DNA of 64,000 bases from the NCBI RefSeq assembly GCF_004340465.1, contig NZ_SLVV01000004.1, positions 1 through 64,000 on the forward strand, given 5' to 3'. The notes under the pieces were generated by a model, which was given only the letters and a program-made list of their open reading frames with translations, was not told where the DNA came from and did not search any database. How positions within the stretch are numbered: position 1 is the stretch's first letter; every line of letters begins with the position of its first letter. The DNA is from Mesobacillus foraminis. GTDB lineage: Bacteria > Bacillota > Bacilli > Bacillales > Cytobacillaceae. Shown here one piece after another: positions 8,100 to 16,656 of the stretch. The position numbers were made by a program, and so were the translations under genes.

Positions 8100-9005
8100 T
8101 CAGACCACCAGGCTGGCAAATAGATACAATATGAGCATGCTGATCATGATACAGAGATTCGAGATGGTTCCGATTAAAGAAGTTGTTTTAAAATTGAACT
8201 CATAGGAATAAGGAATGACAGATAGCCCGATTGGAAGCAGAAATCCAATTAGTATGGTAAACCTGAACATTTCATCATAAGGAAGGATAAAAAATAAAGC
8301 AAGCCCAAAAAGCAATCCGAAGCCATAGCGGAACAGTAAATATTTATTGATTGGCCTGATGGAATTCTTATCAAACGAGAAACTGAGATAAAGTCCCAAA
8401 AGGATTAGGGATAACGGCATGTTGGCCTTAGAGAGTATGGAAGTGACATCGATGACACCGGCTGGCAAATGAATATTCAGGATGTTTAGGAGGCTCATCA
8501 CGATATATGTCATAAAAGGTATGGACCTGCCAAATTTTTTTAAAATGCCTATTGGCTTCAGGGCTAACCCCTCCTCTGAATAATAGCTGCCCACGAGATA
8601 GGATAGCCCAAAAACAAGGAAGGAGTTTCCGATGTCAAACATCCCGAAATAAAGGAGCCCTTTTGATCCCCAGATAGCCTCAACGAGCGGGTATGCAAAT
8701 AACCCGACATTGTAGCCGGTTGCCAGCATCATGAGTGTTCCTCTAATATCTTTTTCTTCTTTTCTAAAAACGAAGAATGCTAGAGTAACAGAGACAAATC
8801 CAAAGACCATGACTATGGCCGGCAGCAGGAATAAAGAAGGTTCAATCTGCACGGAGTTGAGAGAAACGATGATCAATGCCGGCAGGGTAATATTGAAGAT
8901 AACCCTGGATATGACTTCTCCATCCCTCTCTTTTAAAATATCAAAGCGCTTAAAAAGGTAGCCGATTCCAATTAATATAATAATGTAGAGAAATTCCTGG
9001 TTCAT
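8100..9005 (-). CDS. AEC-family (auxin efflux carrier-like) transporter
   Basis: A 301-residue integral membrane protein with about ten transmembrane segments, split into two similar halves. The N-terminal half has ITLPALI, the second half has KANMPLSLILLGLYLSF, both typical of the AEC family (malonate, malate or other small organic-acid carriers). Substrate unknown. ATG start at 9005; the best upstream purine run is AGGAGA about 14 bases away, so the start is somewhat weak. It stands alone. Its 3' end lies beside a partial match to the GGGGTCAG repeat core at 8096. Confidence 0.85.
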   Translation of the reverse strand: MNQEFLYIIILIGIGYLFKRFDILKERDGEVISRVIFNITLPALIIVSLNSVQIEPSLFLLPAIVMVFGFVSVTLAFFVFRKEEKDIRGTLMMLATGYNVGLFAYPLVEAIWGSKGLLYFGMFDIGNSFLVFGLSYLVGSYYSEEGLALKPIGILKKFGRSIPFMTYIVMSLLNILNIHLPAGVIDVTSILSKANMPLSLILLGLYLSFSFDKNSIRPINKYLLFRYGFGLLFGLALFFILPYDEMFRFTILIGFLLPIGLSVIPYSYEFNFKTTSLIGTISNLCIMISMLILYLFASLVV

Positions 9006-9094
9006 TCCATATCTGTTCTCCTACTGCATGTATTGAAGGGATAAAGCGGTAATCTAAGCCTATCATAACTTATTTCCGTTGAGAACAGACAATT

Positions 9095-9128
9095 TGCCTG
9101 ACTTCTTCATTAATAAAAGGGTCAGGCA
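9095..9128. repeat. Palindromic repeat, diverged TGCCTGAC copy
   Basis: TGCCTGAC at 9095-9102 and GTCAGGCA at 9121-9128 form an 8-bp inverted repeat; the centre keeps AAAAGGGTCAGGCA but the other arm has drifted (CTTCTT in place of CCCCTT). It lies six bases beyond the cwlJ stop codon, again at a gene end. Confidence 0.7.
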
Positions 9129-9134
9129 GATTGT

Positions 9135-9563
9135 TTAATAAGTTTTATAAATTTCTTCACATTCCTCGCCTGTTGGCTGATAGAAGCAGTGAAGTTTGTA
9201 TCGTCCGACTAATGGCTGATTGTACCATGTAGGCGGACAGTCGCCCGAAGGTCTGAAGTACCATAGACTGTATTTCGCCGGCCATTGCCTGTGCCCGCGA
9301 ACGGCTTTGCGTGCTAACCTTTTTTCTGATTCTCTTGCCCTCTGATAAAAATATCCCTTTTGGACTGCCTCAAATGCATGCTCCTGATACACCATTTGAG
9401 GGATGGTTCGCAGGCCTCTAAAATCTGAACAATTTCCCCGAATCCGATTTATGCCCACTGCTCCAATATGCATCATGCCAAGCTGTCCTTCGCTTTCACC
9501 TTCTGCCCTAAGCAACCTGGCCAGAAGATTAATATCGGCTTCTGTATGCTTTACAACTGCCAT
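9135..9563 (-). CDS. cwlJ: Spore cortex cell-wall hydrolase CwlJ
   Basis: A 142-residue SleB/CwlJ-type hydrolase (Hydrolase_2 domain across nearly the whole length). The start VKHTEADINLLARLLRAEGE includes the conserved catalytic glutamate in RAEGE, followed by GQLGMMHIGAVGINR and a C-terminal aromatic region with WYNQP. Its length equals that of B. subtilis CwlJ and it lacks the signal peptide and peptidoglycan-binding domain of SleB, as CwlJ does. CwlJ sits in the spore coat and degrades cortex during germination in response to calcium-dipicolinate, and in B. subtilis depends on GerQ. gerQ is not adjacent here. ATG at 9563 with GGAGGTGAG upstream. Confidence 0.92.
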   Translation of the reverse strand: MAVVKHTEADINLLARLLRAEGESEGQLGMMHIGAVGINRIRGNCSDFRGLRTIPQMVYQEHAFEAVQKGYFYQRARESEKRLARKAVRGHRQWPAKYSLWYFRPSGDCPPTWYNQPLVGRYKLHCFYQPTGEECEEIYKTY

Positions 9564-9767
9564 AGACTCACCTCCGATTTCCCTTTATCATATTGTTTTT
9601 CCCAGCAGATGTTTACTTCTTTCCTTTGATGACCTCAGATTGGCAAAAGGGGTTTGCACAAACAGCTGATCCCAGGAGCAAAAGTGAATTGAGGTTCCAG
9701 TTTAAGTGAGGTGAAAAAGTAATGTACTTGTGATAAAAAATTTACTTCTGGCCGAACTCGACATACA

Positions 9768-9796
9768 TTGACAATCTCCGCAGAAAATACTACTAT
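9768..9796 (+). promoter_or_regulatory. Sigma-A type promoter for the NSS transporter
   Basis: TTGACA at 9768-9773, 17-base spacer, TACTAT at 9791-9796; the transporter start codon is about 70 bases downstream. Confidence 0.75.
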
Positions 9797-9867
9797 TTTC
9801 CCAAAATTCATAGTAACATGGAAAAATGGAAAACCGTCATCGCGAAATATGTTAAGGAGCTATGTAA

Positions 9868-11202
9868 ATGAAGAAACAAGAACAATGGACTTCCAAGCTC
9901 GGTTTCATACTGGCGGCAGCCGGATCTGCCATTGGGCTGGGAGCAATATGGAAGTTTCCCTATATGGCCGGAACAAATGGGGGCGGCATCTTTTTCGTTA
10001 TTTTTCTGCTATTAACCCTCATTGTAGGTGCCCCCATCTTGATTGCCGAATTTATCATTGGCCGGAAAACCCAGAAGGATGCTGTCAGAGCCTATCAGAC
10101 ACTGGCGCCAGGGTCAAAGTGGCATTGGCTTGGCATTGGCGGGGTAATCGCAAGCTTTATCCTGCTCTCTTTTTACGGGGTGGTAGGAGGATGGATTCTT
10201 TCCTATCTGGCCAGAAGTTTTACAGGATCTTTGGCTAATGCCGACTATGCCACTCTGTTTGAAGAGATTATTACTGACCCCATCGAGGTAGTCATTAGCC
10301 AATTTGTTTTTATGCTTATGACCATCTGGGTAGTTCAGGGCGGGGTACAGAAAGGCATCGAGCGTGCCAGCAAATATATGATGCCCGCTTTATTTATTTT
10401 ATTTATTGTATTGGCCGTTAGGGCATTAACTCTGGATGGAGCATCTGAAGGAGTTGAGTTTTTATTAAAACCTGACTTTTCCGCGATAACTGGGGAGACG
10501 ATCCTGTTGGCACTCGGACAATCCTTCTTTGCCTTGAGTGTTGGTATTTCCGTCATGGTTACGTATGCCTCCTATTTGTCAAAAACGGAAAATATAATGA
10601 AATCGGCCTTTTCAGTCGTGGGTCTCAATATTTTTATTTCCTTGCTTGCGGGACTTGTTATTTTCCCCGCGGTATTTGCACTTGGATACGAACCAGGGGA
10701 GGGTCCTGGACTAGTATTCGTTGTGTTGCCAGCAGTATTTAACGAAATGGCTTTTGGTGGTTTTTTCCTTGCCATTTTCATGGTCCTTCTTTTATTTGCT
10801 ACCCTGACATCGGCCTTCTCGATTCTTGAAATCGTTGTTGCCGTTTTAGTGAAGGGAAATGCAGGGAAACGTGGCGTTACAGCATGGATCAGCGGTCTGC
10901 TGATTTTCCTTGCCGGAGTTCCAAGCGCCCTTTCTTTTGGCGTCTGGTCCAATATCAAAATTGCAGGTAAATCCATATTTGACTTCGCTGATTTCTTGAC
11001 AAGCAATATTGCTTTGCCTATGGGAGCGCTCTTTATTTCATTGTTTGTTGCCTACAGGCTTCCGCGCCAGCTGGTCAAGGAAGAGCTCTCTAAGGGTGCC
11101 AATGGAATCGGTGTCCTGTTCAATGTTTGGTACTTTTCAATTCGTTATATTGTTCCTGTTGGAATTTTATTTGTGTTTCTGCGTTCACTCGGAATTCTGT
11201 AA
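9868..11202 (+). CDS. Sodium-dependent NSS-family transporter
   Basis: A 444-residue neurotransmitter:sodium symporter homologue with about eleven to twelve transmembrane helices. The first helix carries AAAGSAIGLGAIWKFPYMAG, the unwound sodium and substrate site of the family, and the cytoplasmic loop shows IGRKTQKDAV. The eleven-helix length and lack of a long tail match the bacterial MhsT/YocR/YhdH group, which imports amino acids such as hydrophobic L-residues with sodium. Substrate cannot be assigned. ATG at 9868 with AAGGAG 8 bases upstream. Own promoter and terminator. Confidence 0.92.
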   Translation: MKKQEQWTSKLGFILAAAGSAIGLGAIWKFPYMAGTNGGGIFFVIFLLLTLIVGAPILIAEFIIGRKTQKDAVRAYQTLAPGSKWHWLGIGGVIASFILLSFYGVVGGWILSYLARSFTGSLANADYATLFEEIITDPIEVVISQFVFMLMTIWVVQGGVQKGIERASKYMMPALFILFIVLAVRALTLDGASEGVEFLLKPDFSAITGETILLALGQSFFALSVGISVMVTYASYLSKTENIMKSAFSVVGLNIFISLLAGLVIFPAVFALGYEPGEGPGLVFVVLPAVFNEMAFGGFFLAIFMVLLLFATLTSAFSILEIVVAVLVKGNAGKRGVTAWISGLLIFLAGVPSALSFGVWSNIKIAGKSIFDFADFLTSNIALPMGALFISLFVAYRLPRQLVKEELSKGANGIGVLFNVWYFSIRYIVPVGILFVFLRSLGIL

Positions 11203-11210
11203 TATCACTA

Positions 11211-11240
11211 AAAAGGGCTGTCTAGTTTGACAGCCCTTTT
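11211..11240 (+). terminator. Rho-independent terminator
   Basis: Stem AAAAGGGCTGTC at 11211-11222 with GACAGCCCTTTT at 11229-11240, loop TAGTTT. Nearly symmetric, so it could work both ways. Confidence 0.9.
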
Positions 11241-11420
11241 CATATGAATGAATAATGTGAGCAGCCAGTAGAGATTGAACAAAGCTCACTCCGATTGAAA
11301 CCTACTTAATTGCCGTTCATCACGCTATCCATAGATTGGTATTTTCAGCCTCAATACATTTGATGTATACGGCTTACTTGTTATGTTTGCTTCTATAAAG
11401 TTCAGAACGCTATAGGGGGA

Positions 11421-11846
11421 ATGAACATGGAGAAATCAAAAGCATTAGCTCCCATCGAGTTGAATAGGAGCTACGATGCTCCCATAGAGGAGGTATGGAA
11501 AGCTGTTGCCACATCAGAAGGCCTGGCTGGGTGGTTTATGCCAAATGATTTTCAACCTGTCGAAGGGTCTAGATTTGACCTGAATTCAGGTCAATTTGGT
11601 ATGTCTCCCTGTATCGTAAAAGCTCTAAATCCTCCCAAACACCTTTCTTTTAGCTGGGGAAAGGATTGGGTTCTTTCTTTCGACCTGAAGGGCTTAAATG
11701 GGAAAACGGAACTTGCACTTACTCATAGTGGGTGGGATTCCAGTAAATTGACAGAGTTCAATGCTCCTCATCCTGCAGTCCGGGAAAATATGGCGAGAGG
11801 CTGGGCGAACCTGTTGGAAAAGCTGCGTGATTATGTGGAAGGATAG
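11421..11846 (+). CDS. SRPBCC / AHSA1-like domain protein
   Basis: A 141-residue single-domain protein of the START/Bet v1-like (SRPBCC) superfamily, AHSA1 group. The pattern PIEEVWKAVATSEGLAGWFM near the N-terminus and the late HSGWD plus a C-terminal amphipathic helix ending in WANLLEKLRDYVEG are characteristic. The fold makes a hydrophobic cavity; B. subtilis has several such proteins of unknown ligand. ATG at 11421 follows TAGGGGGA; the second ATG at 11427 is an alternative. Monocistronic with a terminator after it. Confidence 0.85.
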   Translation: MNMEKSKALAPIELNRSYDAPIEEVWKAVATSEGLAGWFMPNDFQPVEGSRFDLNSGQFGMSPCIVKALNPPKHLSFSWGKDWVLSFDLKGLNGKTELALTHSGWDSSKLTEFNAPHPAVRENMARGWANLLEKLRDYVEG

Positions 11847-11906
11847 GGTACTGAATTTATACTCATATTAATGAGCAATAGAAAAAAATTTAACACAGCC
11901 AGTCAA

Positions 11907-11935
11907 AGCGGGCAGCATTAGCTGCCTGCTTTTTT
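11907..11935 (+). terminator. Rho-independent terminator
   Basis: Stem AGCGGGCAGC / GCTGCCTGCT (one G-T pair), loop ATTA, then TTTTT at 11931-11935. Confidence 0.88.
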
Positions 11936-12210
11936 GCTATTTTAAGGAATGAAAAACAGAAAAACGGGGTAAGCAAACATTAGAATATCCAGCACTCCAA
12001 TAGACCACAGCACGAAAGCGGGTCAGGCACGCGGCGTTGGTTTAATATGTTAAAGAAAGGAAGCGACATGAAAAAGATGAGTAAGAGTGGGAAAATAAAG
12101 GGAAGCGCCATTAGGATTAGGAATCATATCCAGGAAACCATTATGTAGAGGTATTTCTGTTTATTGTTAATAGGGGCAGATAAAAAATTTTAAAATAAAA
12201 CGGACAAACA
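11936..12210. other. Intergenic stretch with a repeat half-copy
   Basis: No supported gene. At 12016-12030 lies AAGCGGGTCAGGCAC, one arm of the GTGCCTGACCCCC repeat without its partner. A 26-codon frame from ATG at 12068 has AAGGAAGCGAC upstream, but no family resemblance. Confidence 0.6.
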
Positions 12211-12275
12211 TGACATTTGTCATATATGTCACATGACACCTGAGACTTCAAAGCCTCATGTGACTCCTCTATAAT
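12211..12275 (+). promoter_or_regulatory. des promoter with candidate DesR operator
   Basis: A cluster of inverted repeats sits directly upstream of a promoter: TGACATTTGTCA at 12211-12222, TGTCACATGACA at 12227-12238, and a 9-bp perfect pair GTCACATGA (12228-12236) / TCATGTGAC (12256-12264). The -10 is TATAAT at 12270-12275; the sequence 17 bases upstream (TTCAAA) is a poor -35, as expected for an activated promoter. Gene order des-desK-desR and the position of the repeats match the B. subtilis arrangement in which phosphorylated DesR activates des in the cold. The operator assignment is inference. Confidence 0.65.
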
Positions 12276-12313
12276 CAAATTAACAACATTACGGAAGGGG
12301 AAATTGTAATATT

Positions 12314-13345
12314 ATGAATGAACGTAACCCTAGAGCATTAAGGAAGCAGGTCGCACCATATGAGAAATCAGATTTGCAGCACAGCGTCATGCAAATCTTT
12401 AATACAATATTGCCATTCTTTGTACTCTGGTTCCTGGCATACCAAAGTTTGTCTGTTTCCTACTTGTTAACTTTAGGCATTTCAGTGGTAGCTGCAGGCT
12501 TTCTGGTACGAATTTTCATTATATTTCATGATTGTACCCACCATTCTTTCTTTAAGAATCGGAAAGCAAATCGGGTTCTTGGAACCATTACTGGTATTTT
12601 GACGTTTTTCCCATATGACCAATGGGGACATGAGCATGCGGTACACCATGCAACATCGAGCAATCTCGACAAGCGGGGAACAGGAGACCTTTGGATGATG
12701 ACAATTGATGAGTATCTGGAAGCCCCATTCTGGACCAAAGTAGCTTATCGACTCTATCGAAACCCATTTGTAATGTTCATTATTGGACCAATCTACGTCT
12801 TTGGGATTACAAATCGTTTTAATCGAAAAGGTGCCAAAAAGAAAGAGAGAATGAACACTTATTTTACCAATGTCATGATTGTCGTAATTATCGCACTGTT
12901 ATGCTGGGCCATTGGCTGGCAGGCGTTCCTGCTGGTTCAGGTCCCGATTTTTATGATATCTGGTTCCCTTGGAGTCTGGCTGTTTTACATTCAGCATACT
13001 TTCGAGGACTCTTACTTTGAAGAAGACGAACATTGGGAATATGTTAAAGCAGCAGTAGAAGGAAGTTCTTATTATAAGCTTCCGAAACTTCTTCAATGGC
13101 TGACAGGAAATATCGGATACCACCATGTCCACCATCTAAGCCCAAGAGTTCCAAACTATAAGCTGGAGGAAGTGCACAATAATACAGAACCATTGCAAAA
13201 TGTTCCAACGATTACTTTGGCTACAAGCTTAAGTTCACTTAAATTCCGCCTTTATGATGAGGAAAACAAGCGGTTTGTCGGCTTTAATTATCTTAAAAAG
13301 GCTGCCCGAAAAAATGTCTCTTCCCATGCAAAGCCTGAGGTATAA
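12314..13345 (+). CDS. des: Fatty acid desaturase (acyl-lipid, Des-like)
   Basis: A 343-residue membrane di-iron desaturase. All three histidine boxes are present: HDCTHH near residue 72, HEHAVHH near residue 106, and HHVHH near residue 270, with hydrophobic pairs between them. B. subtilis Des introduces a delta-5 cis double bond into membrane phospholipid acyl chains using ferredoxin or flavodoxin and oxygen, restoring fluidity after cold shock. Length and box spacing agree with Des. The ATG at 12314 has GGAAGGGG about 12 bases upstream. desK and desR follow after a terminator, so the sensor pair probably has its own promoter, while des depends on DesR. High confidence for the family; the double-bond position is inferred. 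Confidence 0.92.
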   Translation: MNERNPRALRKQVAPYEKSDLQHSVMQIFNTILPFFVLWFLAYQSLSVSYLLTLGISVVAAGFLVRIFIIFHDCTHHSFFKNRKANRVLGTITGILTFFPYDQWGHEHAVHHATSSNLDKRGTGDLWMMTIDEYLEAPFWTKVAYRLYRNPFVMFIIGPIYVFGITNRFNRKGAKKKERMNTYFTNVMIVVIIALLCWAIGWQAFLLVQVPIFMISGSLGVWLFYIQHTFEDSYFEEDEHWEYVKAAVEGSSYYKLPKLLQWLTGNIGYHHVHHLSPRVPNYKLEEVHNNTEPLQNVPTITLATSLSSLKFRLYDEENKRFVGFNYLKKAARKNVSSHAKPEV

Positions 13346-13352
13346 ATATCGA

Positions 13353-13390
13353 AAACAGCTCCCCTTACGAAGCAGTAAGGGGAGCTGTTT
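13353..13390 (+). terminator. Rho-independent terminator after des
   Basis: A perfect 16-bp stem, AAACAGCTCCCCTTAC at 13353-13368 with its complement at 13375-13390, loop GAAGCA, ending in TTT. It separates des from desKR. Confidence 0.88.
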
Positions 13391-13470
13391 GATTGTTCAG
13401 GCAGGAATCCTGATTTTTCCTTAAAATATGTTAAAATAGAGTTACTAATTTAATTCAGAAGGATTCTTAT

Positions 13471-14607
13471 ATGATTAAAAAACATTGGAGTACATTAAAG
13501 AGCACTGGGATTTCGCCTTATATTTGGACCATTCTTGCAATTTTGCCGTTTTACTTTATTTTCCAGGAGACCTCCACCGTCTTAATCATTGCAGGAATTG
13601 TCCTGACGCTCTTATTTTTTTTATTTTATCGTTTTGCTTTTATCTCAACAGGCTGGCCCCTGTATTTGTGGACCATCATTCTAGTTGGGATCTCTATTAC
13701 TCTGACCACTATGTTCAGTTATGTGTACTTTGCCTTTTTTTTGGCGTACCTCATTGGCAACATTAAGGATAAAATCGCTTTTTTCGTATTGTATTTTATC
13801 ACGCTGTTCAGTACCTCTCTTATCATAAACTTTGGATTGATTTTGAAGACCGAAGAGTTGATACGGCAGCTGCCCTTTGTCATCATTGTCTGGATCAGTG
13901 TGATCCTGCTGCCGTTAAGTATGCGGAATAAAAAGGTGTATGGGGTGCTGGAAGAGAAGCTTGAGGACGCAAACAAGAGAATCGAGGAGCTAGTCAAGAT
14001 CGAAGAACGGCAGAGAATTGCGAGGGATCTGCATGACACCCTTGGACAAAAGCTGTCTCTCATAGGTCTGAAAAGTGATCTTGCGAGTAGATTAGTTTAT
14101 AAGGATCCGGAACAGGCCAGGTCTGAACTCAAGGATGTCCAGCAAACAGCCAGAACCGCTTTGAACGAAGTCCGGAAAATGGTTGCCCAAATGCGGGGAA
14201 TCCGTTTAAAGGAGGAGTTCGAACGTGTTAAACAGATACTGGATGCAGCGGAAATTAACTTTATCTATGATCAAAATATAACCTTGAAAAATGTATCTTT
14301 ATTGACTGAAAACATATTGAGTATGTGCCTTAAGGAAGCGGTGAACAATGTCGTTAAGCACAGTGATGCCTTTTCCTGCACCGTAAAAGTAGAGCAAAAG
14401 CCAAATGAAGTGATACTCAAAGTTAAGGATGATGGAATTGGCAATGTAACCGAAGAGGACTTCTCGAAAGGGAGCGGCCTGAACGGAATGAGGGAACGGC
14501 TGGAATTTGTTAATGGCAGCCTTGAAGTGATCAACAAGGATGGAACTATGATAGTTATTAGAGTGCCAAATATTAGAAGGCAGCCTGAAAAGGAGGGACT
14601 GGCATGA
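13471..14607 (+). CDS. desK: Membrane thermosensor histidine kinase DesK
   Basis: A 378-residue NarL-type sensor kinase. Four to five transmembrane segments occupy about residues 15-150, then a coiled-coil linker, then the HisKA_3 phosphoacceptor motif ARDLHDTLGQ with the histidine at residue 188, the same number as in B. subtilis DesK. The ATPase part shows KEAVNNVVKHS (N box), KVKDDGIGN and GSGLNGMRERL. DesK senses increased membrane order at low temperature and phosphorylates DesR; at high temperature it acts as phosphatase. The stop overlaps the desR start (ATGA). ATG at 13471 follows AGAAGG. Downstream of des and terminated from it. Confidence 0.93.
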   Translation: MIKKHWSTLKSTGISPYIWTILAILPFYFIFQETSTVLIIAGIVLTLLFFLFYRFAFISTGWPLYLWTIILVGISITLTTMFSYVYFAFFLAYLIGNIKDKIAFFVLYFITLFSTSLIINFGLILKTEELIRQLPFVIIVWISVILLPLSMRNKKVYGVLEEKLEDANKRIEELVKIEERQRIARDLHDTLGQKLSLIGLKSDLASRLVYKDPEQARSELKDVQQTARTALNEVRKMVAQMRGIRLKEEFERVKQILDAAEINFIYDQNITLKNVSLLTENILSMCLKEAVNNVVKHSDAFSCTVKVEQKPNEVILKVKDDGIGNVTEEDFSKGSGLNGMRERLEFVNGSLEVINKDGTMIVIRVPNIRRQPEKEGLA

Positions 14608-15203
14608 TCAGGATCGTTCTTGCAGAAGACCAGCGAATGCTGCTCGGGGCCTTGGGTTCACTGCTCAGCCTGGAAGAAGATATGGAAGTGATAGGAAAAG
14701 CAGGTAACGGAGAAGAAGCGATTGAACTTGTCAAGAAGCATCAGCCCGATATTTGTATTATGGATATTGAAATGCCAGGCAAAACAGGTCTGGAGGCAGC
14801 AGAAGAGCTTAAGCAGTGCGATTGCAAAGTAATCATCCTTACCACCTTTGCAAGGTCCGGCTACTTTCAGCGGGCCCTCAAAGCGGGCGTAAAAGGATAT
14901 TTACTTAAAGACAGCCCAAGTGAAGAACTCGCAAGCTCCATTCGCAGCGTCATGGCAGGAAGGCGGGTTTATGCTCCGGAACTTATGGACGATATCTACA
15001 GTGAAGAAAATCCCTTGACAGACAGGGAAATGGAGGTGCTCGGCCTGGTTGCTGACGGCAAAAATACCAAGGATATCGCCAGCGAACTGACACTTTCCGC
15101 CGGGACTGTCCGCAATTATATCTCGACCATCCTCGATAAGCTGGAAGTCACGAATCGAATCGAAGCTATCCGTCAATCTAAGGAAAAAGGCTGGTTCAAA
15201 TAA
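14604..15203 (+). CDS. desR: Response regulator DesR
   Basis: A 199-residue NarL/FixJ-type regulator: receiver domain at residues 1-120 with the acidic pair E8/D9, phosphorylatable D54 in CIMDIEMPG, T/S near 82 (ILTTFA) and K105 region (LLKDSP), then a LuxR-type HTH (LTDREMEVLGLVADGKNTKDIA). It overlaps desK by four bases. Length and motifs match DesR, the activator of des. The palindrome cluster at 12211-12264 is its likely target. Confidence 0.93.
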   Translation: MIRIVLAEDQRMLLGALGSLLSLEEDMEVIGKAGNGEEAIELVKKHQPDICIMDIEMPGKTGLEAAEELKQCDCKVIILTTFARSGYFQRALKAGVKGYLLKDSPSEELASSIRSVMAGRRVYAPELMDDIYSEENPLTDREMEVLGLVADGKNTKDIASELTLSAGTVRNYISTILDKLEVTNRIEAIRQSKEKGWFK

Positions 15204-15205
15204 AA

Positions 15206-15263
15206 AAAGGGGGATGCGCCCGGTGCTATGATAACGAATCATGGCAACAGGCGTGTCCCCTTT
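15206..15263. terminator. Possible bidirectional terminator between desR and the SDR gene
   Basis: AAAGGGGGATGCGCC at 15206-15220 can pair with GGCGTGTCCCCTTT at 15250-15263 with a few mismatches, around a 29-base loop. It lies between two convergent genes. Less ideal than the other terminators here. Confidence 0.45.
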
Positions 15264-15281
15264 GGTCTGTAAAAAAGCCAA

Positions 15282-16124
15282 TTATTTAGTTTTAATGAGT
15301 TTGCCAAGTATTGCTGCTTCAATAACCTTCCATGGAGCCAGGCTTTTTATCAACAGGTTCCGTTTGACTCCCTTGCCAATTGGGTACCTAAGATCTGGGC
15401 TGTTAGGCTGCAGGGCAATCCTGGTGACCAGTTTGGCTACATCCTCAGGGTTGCCATGGTCCGCTTTCCCTTTTTCTACTTCCGTTTTTAATGATTCCAT
15501 AAAAGACCTGTAAGGGGAATCTGCCCGTATAATGATTTCTTCCATACCTGACCATATACTTGTTTGGTAGGAACCGGGCTCGACCAGAACTACATCAATG
15601 CCCATTGGCTTCAGTTCGAGTCGAAGGCTTTCGCTATAACCTTCAAGAGCGTGTTTGGAAGAAGCATAAGGTGACAAACCGGGAAACCCGATTCTGCCGC
15701 TGATGCTGCTCATATTTATAATTTTGCCGCTCCCTTTTTTACGCATGAAGGGAAGGACCGCCTGTGTCACCCCGATGACACCAAAAAAATTTGTTTCAAA
15801 TTGCCTTCTGTATTCCTCAACGGAAACCTCCTCGGAGAATCCTCCCATCGCAAATCCGGCATTGTTGACAAGGAGATCGACTGATTCAAGCGTATTTAAA
15901 TAATTCTTGAATTGGTCAATTGATTCCTTAGAAGTGACATCAAGTGGTTGAATATGTACGGAATTTTCGATATCATGCCTGGCTGCCTCATCAAGAACAG
16001 ACTTAGCCTTGCCGGTATTTCTCATTGTAGCAATAACCTCAAATCCGGCCTTTGCCAGCTCCAGTACACATAAAAGGCCAAAACCGCTGGAAGACCCTGT
16101 TACGATTGCTATTTTTTTATCCAT
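15282..16124 (-). CDS. Short-chain dehydrogenase/reductase (YusZ-like)
   Basis: A 280-residue classical SDR. It has the NAD(P)-binding TGSSSGFG loop at the N-terminus, NNAG near residue 90, the catalytic Ser in MSSISGR and the YASSK pair (YxxxK) near residue 158. The C-terminal 60 residues form the substrate lid. The nearest relative I recall is B. subtilis YusZ, of unknown substrate. Two ATG codons lie in tandem at 16127 and 16124 after GGGAG; the second is better spaced. Convergent with desR. Confidence 0.88.
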   Translation of the reverse strand: MDKKIAIVTGSSSGFGLLCVLELAKAGFEVIATMRNTGKAKSVLDEAARHDIENSVHIQPLDVTSKESIDQFKNYLNTLESVDLLVNNAGFAMGGFSEEVSVEEYRRQFETNFFGVIGVTQAVLPFMRKKGSGKIINMSSISGRIGFPGLSPYASSKHALEGYSESLRLELKPMGIDVVLVEPGSYQTSIWSGMEEIIIRADSPYRSFMESLKTEVEKGKADHGNPEDVAKLVTRIALQPNSPDLRYPIGKGVKRNLLIKSLAPWKVIEAAILGKLIKTK

Positions 16125-16355
16125 CATTGACTCCCTGTCCGTATTGTTTCTTTTATTTTAATCGCTGTTTGCAGATGAGTCGACCGAAATGAAAGGCTTA
16201 TTTTAAAACTTGGTATGACATGGTTTGAAAATCGCCAAATTAAAGTTGAACCAGCGTGTTTAGTTTTAAGATGATTTTAAAACCCAAGGGCAGAAGAACA
16301 GCTTAGAGCATATTTGATTTACCAGGTAACAAAAATCGGGCCAGGGGGTTCATCA

Positions 16356-16622
16356 ATGACGAAAGAAGAGGTAGTACACCTTTTTGTATTAATTGAAATG
16401 GTATATCCCTATTGTGTACCTAAAAGCGAGACCGTTTCACACTGGTTTGACCATTGCAGGCAACTGGACTTTGTAAAGGTGATAGCAAATTTAAAGAGGC
16501 ACATGAAACGGAGTCCTTATCCACCGGCTTTTATTGAACTGGCAGAGTTTTCATCCAGGGCAGGCACCGAGAACTGCATTGCTTCGTGGATGGAAGAATA
16601 CGAACCACGGAAAGGTGCCTGA
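16356..16622 (+). CDS. Small protein resembling phage helicase loader/inhibitor G39P N-domain
   Basis: An 88-residue protein. ATG at 16356 follows CCAGGGGGTTCATCA and is preferred over an upstream TTG at 16314. The pattern TKEEVVHLFVLIEMVYP, a mid WFDHC segment, VIANLKRHMKRSPYPPAFIELAEF resembles the N-terminal helical domain of SPP1 G39P-type replicative helicase loader/inhibitor proteins, seen in many phage and some chromosomal bacillus ORFs. No other phage genes are nearby, so it is an orphan. Its last two codons and stop (GGT GCC TGA) are part of the palindromic repeat at 16615-16654, which suggests the repeat inserted into and shortened or altered the original 3' end. Confidence 0.6.
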   Translation: MTKEEVVHLFVLIEMVYPYCVPKSETVSHWFDHCRQLDFVKVIANLKRHMKRSPYPPAFIELAEFSSRAGTENCIASWMEEYEPRKGA

Positions 16623-16654
16623 CCCCCTTTAGTTTGATAAAGGGGGTCAGGCAC
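16615..16654. repeat. Palindromic repeat, GTGCCTGACCCCC core (copy B)
   Basis: A perfect 16-bp inverted repeat: GTGCCTGACCCCCTTT at 16615-16630 and its complement at 16639-16654, loop AGTTTGAT. It lies between two convergent genes, overlaps the stop codon of the left gene, and ends two bases before the stop codon of the right gene. Confidence 0.93.
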
Positions 16655-16656
16655 GA

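Noticed and set aside
12068-12148. 26-codon ORF with AAGGAAGCGAC upstream
   Set aside because: Very short, no family and no terminator. The binding-site match alone is too little.
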